DNA from: Tetracentron sinense
Taxonomy: Eukaryota > Streptophyta > Magnoliopsida > Trochodendrales > Trochodendraceae
Assembly (NCBI GenBank): GCA_015143295.1
Contig: CM026560.1
Span: 5,024,501 to 5,088,500, forward strand
DNA length: 64,000 bases
Direction: 5' to 3'
Positions 10,961 through 24,000 of the stretch are shown piece after piece. Under the pieces are notes generated by a model. That model was not told where the DNA came from. It ran no database searches and saw only the letters and a list, made by a program, of their open reading frames with translations. Position 1 is the first letter of the stretch, and every line of letters begins with the position of its first letter. A program made the position numbers and the translations under genes.

Positions 10961-11960
10961 TATTCGGTATAAACTTTGGTCGCCAAGGAAGTTGACACGT
11001 TTCGAGGAAATTTAAGGGAGTCCAAGGAAGTTGTGTAAAAATTAAAGAAGTCTAAGAAACTTTAAGAAAACATTGGAAATCTAAGATGAAACTTTATAAA
11101 TTCAATACTTAAGCATAAATACACATCTAGAATTCATTCGATGCAAGCATGTAGTACTCAAATGAGATAATCATGTTAAGTGACATGTATTTTCTGCTTG
11201 TCTGAGCTGTAATTTTTTCTTGATATTTCTCTATATTGTCAAAAAAAATTAAATATGTTTTATCCTCTTTGTCAAGTAAATGGGGTATGTATTCTTTTTT
11301 TTTATTATCAATAAATATCTATGTTAATTGTTTTAGAAACCTGAAAAACTTATGAATGCACATAAAGTTGATAAATAATTGAAATTCAATTTAATTTCTA
11401 AACCTATTTCAATCTACAATTGATGAGGTCAATGTTTTTAGAGGGCTAGATCAATATGTGAAGAGGAGATGGGTAGATAATTTTTAATTTATGAAATATT
11501 ATTAGGAAATTATTTATTTTTTTAATATTACTAAAATGCCGTTATGGGCATAATATACTAATAAAAAATTATTAGAATAATAAAATTATAATTTATAATA
11601 AGGTAATGGTAACCACACTCTAATAATAAAGTTTTAATATATAATAAGGTTAACGCTAGCAACACTCTCTTTTAAAGCTAATTATGTTTATAATAAGATT
11701 AATGCTAGGGAGTAGGGACACATGTCTTTCCTTATGAAGAAAGTAAGTTTAAAGCAATGGAACTAGCCTTACCATTTTAAGTTAAAACTTAAAAGCCCTT
11801 CAATTTATAGACTTTTTCTGTACATTTCGGTTAACTTCCACCGAAATTCTGTATTTTCTCTAACACTTTTTTTCCTGTTTCGATCGAAGTTCACCAAATT
11901 TCACCGAAGTTTACCACGAAGTCTAGTATTTTTAAAATACAAGTGCATTCGCTTCAAACA
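10961..11960. other. AT-rich intergenic sequence, possible decayed TIR element
   Basis: No gene is seen. A loose inverted similarity between TCGGTATAAACTTTGGTC (near 10967) and CACCGAAGTTTACCACGA (near 11900) could mark an old TIR element of about 930 bp. Mismatches are frequent and no target duplication was found. Confidence 0.25.
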
Positions 11961-11964
11961 CCAC

Positions 11965-12336
11965 GCAAGTCGACTCAACGGCGGAATTGAGTTGATTTTT
12001 GACACCATGGTGGTTGCTCTTACGAAGGTCATTGCTTCAGCACGTCATCATAGACTTATTGACAAGCTTGACATGTTGGATATTACTGCCCCGTCTGAGG
12101 GGCGATGTTGTAATGACCATGTACATAAGCCCATTACTTTTTTATTATCTAGTTGTTTTATTATCTATTGTCTTTTATGTACTAAGGGCATTCATGTCAT
12201 TCATCTTATTAGTAATATTAAAGATCTAGAGGGGATGGAAACATATTTCAATACCAATCCTCTTCCTTTCTTTCACTTCTCTTCTATTTCCCCCTTCCAC
12301 AAACCTCAAATATCAAAACCTAGTTTTCTACTCTAG
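11965..12336 (+). mobile_element. Copia fossil: C-terminal end of pol plus 3' LTR
   Basis: The translated segment LTKVIASARHHRLIDKLDML with DITAPS a few residues on matches the very end of Copia polyproteins. An LTR-like sequence starting TGTTGTAATGACC at about 12106 follows at once. It resembles in layout the LTR at 62668 (TGTAGCAATGGGCCC), so it is probably a related family. Only the 3' tail of the element remains. Confidence 0.65.
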
Positions 12337-12370
12337 GCATGGAAGATATCTATTCTCCCGCTTGCAAAGG

Positions 12371-12535
12371 AGTGTTACAACTTACATTTGTTATATGGGA
12401 GTATCTTTTTTCTTTTGCATAATTTTACATATAATATAATCAGCAAGAAAGGTTCACTATCCATGAATCTCACTTTCACTCTTTCCAACTCTCATCTATA
12501 CTTTTCTCCTTTTATCCTTTATTCTTCTTCACTGT
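12371..12535 (+). mobile_element. Copia LTR fragment, same family as 7137-7341
   Basis: TGTTACAACTTACATTTGTTATATGG-like sequence, then TTTTGCATAATTTTACATA and AATCAGCAAGAAAGG, match the LTR at 7137 in order. The fragment stops where a hAT-like sequence begins. It may be the partner LTR of the 7137 copy or a separate relic. Confidence 0.55.
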
Positions 12536-12922
12536 CCGTTACCATTACACTACATACAGGTACCGTAACGTTTTCCGACATATTTTTTCACTAAAAAATA
12601 TCATTTTTTTCACTAAAGAATGAAAAATATCGTTTTCCGACATACTCTCATCTATACTTCATGCTTTGCAGGGGGGCTCCGCCCCCCCTGCCACCCCCTC
12701 GGGCAATCTGCTGAAGGTAAAACAATATGTTTTAGTGAAAAACACTCTTTAGAATCTTGTTACTTCTTCCTTACATAATTTTTATTTTTTTTTCTATTTA
12801 TTATGATTTTTTTAAACAAAAAAAAAAAAAAACCGTAAAGGCCGAAACCGTTACAATACAGCGTTACATAACGGTTTCAGCCGTGTCCGTTACGGTGTCC
12901 GAAACCGTTTTTTTAAACCTTA
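12536..12922. mobile_element. hAT-family MITE relic related to 29804 and 63560
   Basis: The right end, CCGAAACCGTTTTTTTAAACC, matches the inverted end (GGTTTAAAAACTCGG) of the element at 29804. The interior shares the GGCCGAAACCGTTACA theme. A GC-rich palindrome, GGGGGGCTCCGCCCCCC, lies at about 12671-12687. I could not define the left end or a target duplication. Confidence 0.4.
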
Positions 12923-12988
12923 TTATAATTAAGAAATGGGCATTTCAACAGACAAGTGTATGAGTCATGGCAACAAAACTGGCAGCAC

Positions 12989-14382
12989 TATTAGCCTATA
13001 GGTGTCCACCATAGGTCTCCTTTTTGTTTTGATGATTACACAAATAATGAAATGATAGTTGTGTTACAAATGTCTCATTGAGTGTTCATGAAAAACAGAT
13101 CATGAAGAGCATTTGCCCAACCATCCAAAGAATGAAGCATGGAATTGTTATCCAAAGTTAGGAAAAGAATCATTCAAATCAAAGAGAAGATCATTCAAAT
13201 CAATATCATAATGAAGAAGTCAAGTTGAAGGATAAAAAAGATCAAGAGCTTAAAGTCAAATCAAGATTCAAGATCAAGACTCAAGAAGGTTTAATGTTTT
13301 ATTTATTTGAGTCAAGAGTGACTTTTGTAAAAAGTCCTCAAAGGTTGATAGTTGATAAAGCTCAATACCTAGATCGACCTTAGGTACCTTAGAACATATT
13401 GAAAATCATTCAAAGGACCTAAAATATGATAATAATCATGCTAAAAGACCTAGGAAATCATTCCCATCATATTGGTCTTTTAAATCAGATGTTCATGAGA
13501 AATTAAGCTTGAACCGTTGACGGATGGGCCAAGGGATTGGCCAACCGTCAACGATTGAGGTTACAGAAAGTTTAAAAACTTTCTGTCTTATGAACCGTCG
13601 ACGGTTCCAGAATGGAAATCCCATCCGTCGACGGATGCTTGCGGAAAACGCAAAAATGCCTTAATGGCTATATTTCCAACGGCTAGTTTGCTTTCATTGA
13701 AGCCTCCAACAGCTATATCTGATCAAAGCCTATAAAATGGAGTGTTCTATGAGTTAGAACACAAGGGTTTTTCACTCCTATCATTCAATCCTTCACTCCT
13801 AAGCTTAGAATAGAAAATCTATTGAGTTATACCCAAAATCCCACAAGACTTGTTCTTGAGCTTTATCACTCCAATCTTTGGGAGATTTTAAGTGAGCCTT
13901 AGAGATATCATCCAGCTCATGTAAGGAGCAATTATGATTGTAAAACCACTTTGCCAAAAATGTGTTAAAATCAAGACATCCGAGGGAGTCTTGTCCGTGA
14001 AGCTGGAAGCTTTGTAAGGTTTGGTCTCTACCCAGAAAAGGGACTGGGTTTGGTCACTACCCAGAAAGTGGACTAAGTTTAGGGAGGATTTTTCTATAGC
14101 AAGGTTTTAATCTGAACCAGGAAGAGAGATTGGCAATTTGTAATGAATCGGTGTGAATCCTTGAAGCGGGAAGCTTAAAGGCGAGGAGTAGGCAAGTTAC
14201 CGAACCTCGAGAACAAAATCCATGTGTCAATGTGTTTGCATTCTCTCTTACTCTATCTCTTTACTTTATAGTTTGAATGCTTGTATTGAATTGCATAATT
14301 TTCATTCCCTTTAACTTTTTAAGTTGAAATTCAGCTTAAGGAAATTGAAGTAAAATTTTTAATTTGCCATAGACCCTATCAA
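12989..14382 (+). mobile_element. Long Copia-type LTR (SIRE-like), fossil copy 1
   Basis: This sequence matches 41067-42432 along its length. It starts with TATTAGCCTATAGG, carries GTCGAC-centred palindromes (13592-13607 and 13622-13637), has blocks reading GGTCTCTACCCAG, and ends TTTTTAATTTGCCATAGACC then CTATCA. The ending is like the one I recall for SIRE-type Copia LTRs. No coding region is attached. It lies about 600 bp past the stop codon of the NTMC2T5-type gene. Confidence 0.6.
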
Positions 14383-14993
14383 CTCCTCATCTTGGGTCGA
14401 ATACCTTGGGCAATAAGCACTAGCTAAGGTCATACATGAGCCACAACAAACATCTAACATTCTAACCGGACATCATGAATGCCTCTTCTAAATAAGTGAC
14501 CCCAACAATATTACAGCTCAAAGAATAACCATTACTTAGAATCCAGACCCTTAGTGATTGAATTGATTCTGCTTAAAGAATTGGATGAGAAGATTCCCAT
14601 TCAAATTCCACTAGGAGAGAACATCATGCAGAAGTAGAACCATCTATTCTAAAAGAGCATTTGATTCAATTTAATATGTAGGATAAACTTTCTTAGCTGA
14701 AGTTGTGGTTCTAGACAATTTAATGATCAAAATGTTTTTGAAAAGAAATGTTGAGGATGTAATTACATGGATTCCACAATATTCAGTCAAACAAAACAAC
14801 TTTGCATAATCCAATTGGATTTTATTATAGCAACAAGAAAACAAATTATATGTTAAACAACAGGCAAATATTGACAACTTAGTTCATATGAGATAATAAA
14901 AATCAAAGGCAGAAAATGCCAAACAACAGAGAGGATTTTCCAGAATTACTTGATCAAATAGAAGCACCGATTCATGGGTTCTATGGTATCATA
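14383..14993 (-). other. Probable 3' UTR and downstream spacer of the NTMC2T5-type gene
   Basis: No transposon is recognised. The part next to the stop codon is presumably 3' UTR, and the only signal seen is the AATAAA at 14821-14826. The remainder up to the LTR at 14382 is unassigned. Confidence 0.4.
14821..14826 (-). terminator. Candidate polyadenylation signal of the NTMC2T5-type gene
   Basis: AATAAA on the minus strand, about 170 bp after the stop codon. The position suits a plant 3' UTR, but the region is AT-rich, so the motif alone is weak evidence. Confidence 0.3.
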
Positions 14994-15082
14994 TCAAGGA
15001 TTGAAGAAACTTGAGCCACCCACATTGATAGCAATCAGCACTGCTATACTGGTGATCACAGCAAGCCAAAATAATGCTGATC
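14994..15082 (-). CDS. NTMC2T5: NTMC2T5-type gene last exon: C-terminal hydrophobic helix and stop
   Basis: This 89-nt terminal exon follows the acceptor TTTGCAG. It encodes [29 protein letters not shown] and then TGA at 14994-14996. About 20 uninterrupted hydrophobic residues next to the C-terminus indicate a tail anchor or amphipathic membrane helix; the ending matches the family as I remember it. The frame is fixed by the phase-1 donor of the preceding exon, 111 bp away. Confidence 0.9.
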
Positions 15083-18000
15083 CTGCAAATGATTAATGTT
15101 GGAAAACACATACCAAAAAACAAGTCAACTAAAAACAAGATAGTGACTTAAAAACAACCACCTTCAATTAAAAAACATTTTGGAGGATATTACCTCCAGA
15201 ACCCTCTGAAGTACTCTCTAAATCAGAGGGTACAAACTCTGTGGTAAGATTACGTGATATTGTTGACTCTGGACTTCTGGCATCTTCAGGACGTTTGGTA
15301 GTTAATGTTTCAGATGCAACTATCCCTAGAAATTCCTCGCTTACAAGCAAAGCTGCTAGTACATCCATAAAAGATTCATTATCTGTTCCATGAGCACACT
15401 TCTTTTGATTCTTCTCATAAGTGGCTTCTGCTTCATCAGATTCAGATATCTCATCATCTGAAGCATCTGTATCCATGGATTCTTCCTCGGTCCCATCTTC
15501 TTCTTCATCCTCAACATATGCTTTATATGTCATTCGAAGTAGTATTTCTCCAGAAGATCCCTTTCTAAACAGTCCCCAACCTTTTTTTAAGACCACAATT
15601 CTGTCTGTTGGTACAGTATCTTGAAGAGATCCCAGCTCAACCTGGAAAAGAACAATCATAATAGGACTAAACTAAGTGTCAATGGAAACAATAAAAATTT
15701 AAACATGAATGTGAAAGTGTCAAAGTCGCAACAATTTTGGTCCAGAAATCACAGAGGAATAGGAGAAGAATGATGAGAGAACTTCATCCCTCATTAATCT
15801 CAAAAAAGTTGGCAAAGCCAGGCAACTTAGGGTTTTAATTTCACTCTGTTCCTCGAAGCCAATCGCAAACAAAAAGCTGGAACTGTTGATCGACTTCCTG
15901 AAACCAAGGGAACGGAAAGAAAGTTGATTTTACCACTGCACTGAAATTGATACACAGTACCCGTGGTACGGAAGATTGGCTCACTCTGAAAAGATAAGAT
16001 TTTCGGTTCGCACTCTATGGGATCCATACATAAATCAAATAAAAAAGGAAGGGAAAGAGATCAGAAAGGTGCGACTGATGTGAAGAGTCGCACGGGGTCA
16101 AGGGACCAAGGCAAGCCAAAGAAAACAACTAGTGATAGTGATCGCCTGATTGGAATGAAATCATATAAACATATTAACCAGAAAAAGAAGACCTGTCTTG
16201 CCACTTATCGGTTTTGCGATAATGTATTGCAAATAAAAAGGGTAGGTCCTAAGGAATTTACTTTCAGACATGGGTACTAAGCATTGTTACCTTTCCATCA
16301 TAAGGAATTTTTTTGCTGTACAACTCTAAGAATGCTTGGTCCGATCTGACATGCTTCCTAAAAGGTGTAAATCGAGCCACAATTACCTAAAGCATCAAGA
16401 CTTCTAATGGAGAAGGCAGACCTAGCAATCTCATCACGAAGCGTTTCTCCAGGTCTTGCAGAATGCTCATGTGTCGCAAGGTCCTGGTACCATCCAGGTG
16501 CAAATAACCCTGGAGGTAACTGCAATGAGCAGAAATCTCACTCACCGGCCTAAACGATGAGCACACACTCAAATGTGGATTAATGGTTACAGGAGGGAAT
16601 GACTAATAAGTTAAACACAATGAAAATTAGAATGACTAAAATCCTGCTACCTATAATTAATAATATAAAGCACTAATAATGGAACAAAACTATGTTTCAT
16701 CTTTACACTCCCAAGCCAGCTGAAGACTCCAAGGGAGAAGCAAATGCTTGGACAAAAAACCATGGTGAGCAATGGAGGTGAGGCCTGTGGTAAAAATATC
16801 TGCAACCTGATCATATATTCATATGTAGAGACATAAAGGGGATGCGCCTCTTGAGAGTTGACTTTGCCCGAACGAAATGGTGATCCTACTCGGAATGCTT
16901 GGTTGTTGGTTTGAACACAAAATACCAGATTTAAGCTCAATTTCATCACATTGATTATGCAGTAGAGAGGACATGTACCAAAAGAAAACCCAATTTCACA
17001 AGGAATATGACGATACCGAGAAATTTTCAGCAATAGTGACAGCCACAGCGATATTCGGCTTCGACACTACTTCAAGCAATGGTGCGCTACTTGTGACTAG
17101 AAACATGATTTCCATCGAAACATATGGAGTAGCCTATGGTGAAGCAGCTATTCCTGATCACTAGCCCAGTCGGCATCATAATAGGCAGAAAGAGAGACAT
17201 CTATGTGAATGCGGATTTTCGCCCACCTGGATTGGATTAAGAGTCACCACCTATTTATTCTAAAGGATAGGTCCCGGATATGGATAAAGTCTAATGGTCT
17301 CAATGAGAGTCTAGGTAAGAGATTCGAATAAGTCCCGGGGAAGGTGTTAGGCACCCCGAGGCCCCCATTTTACAATGGTTACCAACTCCCTAGGTATAAG
17401 CCAAATTAAGTTCAAAATTTATGAAATGCCTTAGTGTTTAGAGTATACTAAAAAATCCTAACTAGGGTTAAACCCAGGTTGGGTTGCCTACGTACTCACC
17501 GAGGTAAGATCAGACCGAGCGTAGTTCTGACACATTAGTCCATGCCGAGGCTAAGGGGAGTGTGTGTGTGCACCGGGGTGGCTAAGGTTTAGTCCGGGGA
17601 CTAAGGTTGGTTGACCAGGGAGGTCAAGTGCCTTGGGATGGTTAGGTTTTAGCCCAGAGCCAAGGGAATGGGCCCGAAGGTATAAGGATTGGGCCCGGAG
17701 GCTAGGATTTGGGCCCGGAGGCCTAGGGTATGGGCCCGGAGGCCTACAATTGGGCCCGGAGGCCAAAGGCTGAGCCCAGAGGCTAAAGGGTGCATTTAAC
17801 CATGGATAAAATTAGTTAACCATAGTTAGAGGTGAGTTAACCACGGTTAGGGCTACTAATCATGGTTAAAGGAAGTCTAAATCAGATTTTTTTGGTCTTT
17901 TTATGTTTTTTAGATTTTTTGATATTTTTAGGTATTTCCCAAGTTAGAATGATCTAACCGTGGTTAAAATTTAATCGGGTTAAGTTTAACCCCAGTTAAG

Positions 18001-21000
18001 GTTTCGGTCTGGTCTGAGATGGGCCCAAATAGCTTGACAGGGCCTAAAATGGCTTCCTACCAGGTCTGGCCCCTGTGCAAGACCCATTTAAGCAGATACT
18101 GGGATTGATAGTAAACTGTTTTCCGCCAATTCCAGTTCTTGACAAAACTGGAATGGTGGTAGACTGTTTACTGCCATTTCCAGTTTCTTCTGGAAATGGT
18201 TTTGCTGGTCAGGGAGGAGCTCAGGGGAGACATCCAAGGGTCCATGGTCCCTTGGGGGGGTTCAGGGGACTTGGCCTTGGTTTGGACCCAGGGCCTGATC
18301 TGGATTGGGCCCACATTGGTGTTTTATCAAAAGAACAGGAACATCAAGAATGTCGGTAAACTTATTACCGACATTCTGGGCCTCTTTAGAGGGGTCCATA
18401 CAACCCAGGGAAGGTAAAGGGAACTTAAATGGACCAAGTCCAGGCCCTAGAATGGGCCAGGGCCACCACACATATGTATATGAGCTACTGGAATAGGATG
18501 GTCCAGAATGGCGGTAATTATTCTATCGCTATTACTAATTTTTCCAAATTTGGGGACTTTCTCCCTTCTGCAACGAATCACAACACTTCCAGGGACCTCA
18601 TCATAGACTAGGGATGCCCTAGAAGATTCTGGTGAGTCAAGGGAGGTCTAGCACATGATGTGCACAATGTGTGGGGTGAATACATTAGTTGAGATGGGCT
18701 GCAAGTTCATAGGGACCCCATCTTGCCTATGGAGTGAGGCAGAGGGGTCCTTTATGACATAGAAAGTAGCAGGGCCAACCCTAGAATGGGACCAGGTCAT
18801 ACAGGCAAGAAAATGAAAGGGAAATGAGGGGAGAGGAGAGTCCCACCTGCTTCGAGATTCAACGAATGAAAAGGGGGAAATGGCCGTGTGAGTGTCCTTC
18901 TTAGTGAGGGAAGACCAAAGTCTACCCTCAGGAACAACTAGACACAGATGGCAGAGTCTGGCCTGCTATAGGGATAGGGCTCTCTCAAGCTTTTTCTGGA
19001 GATTTTCGGAATTTGAAGAGTGTGTTCTTACATAGGATTTGGCATGGGGAGAAAGCTTAGGGGAGGGCTTGGATTTATAAGCATAGGGCTTAAGGACACC
19101 ATAGGGATTAGGACGGAGGGTTGGTGAGGAGTTTAGAGGCGTAGGAGGCTGGCTGGAGTGGTTCAAGGGGCTCAGAGTTTGCTTTTATGCAAACTCTAGG
19201 AATGGCGGCATAGTTGTCAAGGCGACCAAGCGACTTGAGGTGACAAACCCCATGGACGGCTGAGTCGGTAGCCTGAGGAGCCCGAGATGTCGCCTGATAA
19301 ACTTTTTGTTACAGAAATTCCCCCTAAAATGAGATCTATGTATGATGTATTTTCTTTTATAAGAGACCCTACATTCATATAAATTACATCATTGTCAAGA
19401 AGTACTTTGATAGAACCATTGCTAGAGACAGTTCAAAGAATAATAAAAGGGGATTTCAAGTGTTGAAAAAAAATTGAATAAAAATTAATTCTACAATGAC
19501 TACTCAAAGAGGAGAGAGAGATTGTTAGACAGTCCAACAGGAAAAAGAGAGGGGAGGCTAGAAGGAATTATACTTAAGATTAGTAATAAAAATAATATTG
19601 ATAAGTAAAATATATAACTATAGGGTCTACACTTGTTTAAATTATAAAAGACTCCTTTAAATATGAGTTTAAGAGAGTTTGGGGGGGAGGCTAGAAGGAA
19701 TTTGAGGCACTTAAAGGCTCTTAATTTTTTATTGGGCCACCTGAGTTAGCTGTAATTTAACAACCATAGAAAAAAACAAATAAGGACTGTATGTCCACCC
19801 ATAAACAGAGGGACAGAGATCATTTGGTCCACCCATTGAGTGAGAGAATAAGTTAACATGATAGAAACATACGTGACACCGTTCGTCCTTTTTTTTTCTT
19901 CTATCTTCAAACTTTTTTTATTAGATATACAAATACTAACATATTATATTGTAAAAGACATGAGAAGCATATAAAATAGTATATTTTTTTGTTACCGAAC
20001 AATCATATTCAAATAAATAAATTTTTATATCCTTAAACAATAATAATATTCTATATAATAAATTTTTAATAATGACCGCCTGAGGCGGCCAGTTGCCTGA
20101 GCCTAGCTGAGTGCCTGGTCGCCTAGGCGACTGCCTGAGGCGACACCTTTAACAACTATGAATGGCGGTAGAAATTCTACCGCCATTCCTGATTAATTCC
20201 AAAAAATGGGCCTGGCCCAGTACGAAATGGTGTTGCACATGATACGATTTTGCCACAAAAGGAATGTCGGTAAAGTTTTTACCGACATTCTGGAAAATTC
20301 AAATTTTGGGGCCTAGATTCCCTCACAGGGCTTGGCTGGCTACAGGTCGTGGCCTAGGGGCCTTGGCTTTGGTCCTATGTGGGCCTTGGACCCACGGCTT
20401 AGGTTTTTAGGGTTAGGGTTGGACTAGGGCTAGCTAGGGTTGACCCTAGGGTTTGACTAGGGTTAACCTAGGGTTTGTTTAGGCAACCATGGTTAAGGGA
20501 GGGGTGTAAAAATTGGGTGCTTACAGTTGCCCCTCTTTGTCAGAGTATCAAGTTGGCAATTGAACGACAAAGACTAGAATCATCCTATTTTTATATCGGG
20601 GAGATGGATTTTGAGAGAGATATGATGACATTTTGTGGGTTGTCGTCCCGAAATGCAGGTGATGAATGCAATGGATGATGTAATGAATGATGCAAAAAAT
20701 GATGCTTTCAGGATTAACTAGATAGCATATGCTGGGGAGATGGGAGATAAAGTCAAGGATGGTTGAGGGACTCAAGCTAAGGAAGTGGCATGCCCACAAA
20801 GGCACTAGCCGGATAGATAAATGAGAAGGCATGTCCCAGGGGCACTAGCCAAACTGCTGAAGTGGCATCACCCGGAGGCTCTAGCCAATGATAAGGCATC
20901 ACCTGGAGGTGCTAGCCAAAGATGAGGTATCACTCAAATGTGCTAGCCAGATCGATGAAGTTGCATCACCCGGAGGCGCTAGCCACATCGATCAAAGGAC

Positions 21001-24000
21001 ACGCGAGGCGTCAACAAGGGGGACACACGTGGGTGTTGAGGATTACGGCATGTCCTGGAGGCACTAGCCGGATCAATCAAAGTGGCAAAACTCCTAAACC
21101 CTAACCCTAAAATTCATTTTTTATTAGATCTTTGTTGTTGGTTTGTGTTGTTTAACCACATTATTGTTTAAACACCTAATTTACATGCATGTTCCAAAAT
21201 TTAACCATTGTTGAGCGTAAAGAACTTTTCTTGAAATCCTCGATTAACAAAGAAATTCAATTGATAATTGTTCTAAATCCCTAAACTGGTCGAAGTTCCT
21301 ACTTTCATTACGATCACGCAATTTAGTTTGGGAAATCCTTTACTACGGGATTGTGATTTAAGCTAGGACATTGCTAATATCCTTTTCGAAGTTCTTTATG
21401 GTGATGGTGAAATTTAGATAATTTTATATTTATTATTACTGCTGAAATTTGAATTCTAATCTCACAAACACATCATCCTAGGTTAGTTGCATGGTCCTAC
21501 GTCAATACTTATGTAAGGTACATCAATATTAGTGAATCATGCATTGTCATTAGCGTTAACGTCAGCACACATCTTTGACTCTCTTCTCATTGCATCTCTT
21601 ATATACATTAATGTTATTTTTTGACTCTCAAATGTGTATTAACATCTATTTTAATATTTTCTGAAGTTTCAGTGAAAATTCTATGTTTTCACTATTTTTT
21701 TCAATTTTCCCTCCATGTGTGGTATTGTTCCCGCGATATATCTTTTTTCCATGGCTCAATATGTCATGCAGTATCGACATTTAAAACCTTGCATATACCC
21801 AAGCATAGTTACCAAAAAACGGTATTATACCTGTATAGTACTTGTATAATAGGTTTAGGAGGGTTGCCGTGTTACATATTTTACGTGTGTCGCCGTATAA
21901 TACCCGATTTATAAGCGAATTACGTATTAAATGCGTACAATACACATATTTTTGTTGTACTTTTACCGTGTCAAACACATTCTGTATTAAATGATTGTTA
22001 TTAATTAATATCATGATTTTTATTTATTTATAATTGATCATTATTTTTTAATTTTCCCGTACTTTTGTCGTGTTTTTGCCGTATAACACTCGTACTTCCC
22101 GTCCGGATCATTGTTGTATTATACCCGTACTTGGTAACTATGCACCCAAGTCCTTCATGCCAGACATAGAAGAGAATCTGGCATTCAAAGACACAAAGTC
22201 ACTTGTTAGATTACCACTGGTAAGAATTCTGTCAACAAGATAACCCTGTAGCTATGAGTCAAATGAAGAGAGTGATACGCAACACATCGATAAAACCCAA
22301 GGCTGAACATGAACAAACACAATCTGTCAAGCCAGGCCCAAGTGGTGCATGTTTTAAGCCATACAAAGATCGCTTTAGTCCACATACAAGATCATGACTC
22401 CTGCCCTCGTCAAGACCAGCAGTTGTTCGATGCAAACTCCTCCAAATTTCCATGAAGAAAAACATTCTTTACATCCATCTGATGTAAAAGCCACTGAACT
22501 TGTTTGCAAGAATCAACGTTAATTGAATTGTACCTGATTTAACGATGGAACTGAATGTCTCTCCATAGCCACTGCTCTCTTCCTGTGTGTAGCCTTTTGC
22601 AACTAAGCGAGCTTTAAAGCACCTGATAGAATCAACTAACTTATATTTGGCAAGACAAATCCAATGACAACCAACTACATTTGTGTCTTTAGGACGTGGA
22701 ACACTGTCCCATGTATCATTTCAATATAGCATTGTCATCTCTTCACTCATTGCATCTACCCAACAAGAATCAGTAGAGGATTTTTTGTAGCTCATAGGTT
22801 CAACAACTTATGGTCACAATTCTGAGAGCAGTAGGAGGGTCCTTGGTGGTGCACTGACACGTACCTTTCTTGAGGAAAACTGAATATCTATATACTGTCA
22901 GAGTATACAGGACAGATTTAAGTGGGAATGCACGGGAGTGTATGGTATGGCCCAAACGACTATAAATATTTTCCATCCTTTTGGCAAGAGTTGAATGATG
23001 TGACTTGTGAGTGTCAGATGGAGCCTAACCTTACTTGGTGTCTAGGTGGAGACTTTAACACAATTCGGTTCGTGCAGGAAAGGAAAGTAAAGGAAGTTGT
23101 AGTATAACAGAAAGATGAGAGGGTTTGGGGATCTTTTGGAGTGACATTCTTATCAGTAGCCCACTGAATAAGACTTAATTAACCTGGTCCAACTTAAAAG
23201 AGTCCATCCCTAAGTTGGTTGGATAGATTTAAGTTCAGTGCAGCTTGGGAAGACCACTTTTCTAACATGGTCCAATGTTTGCCCCCTAGGCCCACTTAAT
23301 ATCATATTTCCATCATCTTGGAACCTATTAGCATAAGAACTGACTGCAGCCCATTCAGATTTGAGGAAATGTGGGTTAGGGATCTAAGTTTTATGGAGGT
23401 AGTTGAGGATGTGTGGACAGAAAAAATTTCTAGGGGAAAGCTAGTATTATCTTTGGGTTGAAGCTTAAGGATGAAAAACAGAGATTTAAGGGATGGATAA
23501 GGAGGTTTTATGCAATACAGATCTTCTGGAGGATGGGATGACTAGAAGAAGGGATCTAAATATGGAGCTCCAAGGTTTGGTAGTTAGGGATGAAATTAAT
23601 TAGGGGCAAAAATCTAGAGTGAGTGGGATTGAAGAAAATTTTTCATAGTTGACACTTGGCTTAAAGATGAGTACGAGGTTAGTGAAGTGATTGTTTAATT
23701 TTACAAGAGGTTGTACATAGAGAATTACAACTATAGACCCAAATTAAATGGCTTGCAATTTGATCTTATCCCTGACGGCCAGAGGGACTGGCTGGAGAGA
23801 CGATCCAGGAAGAGGAGATTAGGCTGAACATTCAAGAGATGAAAGGAGATAAAGCCCCAAGGCCCGATGGATTCACATTATCTTTCTATAAATGTAATTT
23901 GAGAATGATTGGGCCTGATTTTATGAGAGTGATTGAGGAATTCTACAAGTAACGGAGCTTTGATGAGGTCTTGTATAGCACTTCTTTGGTCCTCATTCCT

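Larger units (their letters stand above)
17204..20525 (+). mobile_element. Gypsy LTR fossil inserted in Copia fossil 1
   Basis: The LTR runs from TGTGAATGCGG to GGGTGCTTACA. It shares AAGAGTCRCCACCTA, GGTGTTAGGCACCCC-type blocks and the ending GGTGTAAAAAT with the solo LTR at 49002-51738. Copia RNase H sequence abuts it on the left. Leader-like sequence (GTTGCCCCTCTTTG) follows on the right, so it is the 5' LTR of a plus-strand element whose body is mostly gone. It is interrupted by the hAT element at 19209-20160. Confidence 0.65.

Noticed and set aside
12671-12710. GGGGGGCTCCGCCCCCCCTGCC as a terminator or CpG island
   Set aside because: It is a short GC-rich palindrome within a hAT-like relic. 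No gene is nearby to be served by it.
15421-15624. Serine-rich plus-strand ORF opposite the C2 gene
   Set aside because: It is the antisense shadow of the acidic stretch of the 15194-15641 exon (GAT/GAA codons read as serine codons backwards).
15712-17204. The exon-like piece at 16387-16519 as an exon of the NTMC2T5-type gene
   Set aside because: The flanking host exons already join in phase with the residue order recalled for the family, and the piece sits inside a Copia LTR. It is kept only as a possible cassette exon.
21093-21110. Interstitial telomere repeat (CCCTAAA-like)
   Set aside because: Only about two degenerate units, in AT-rich debris.
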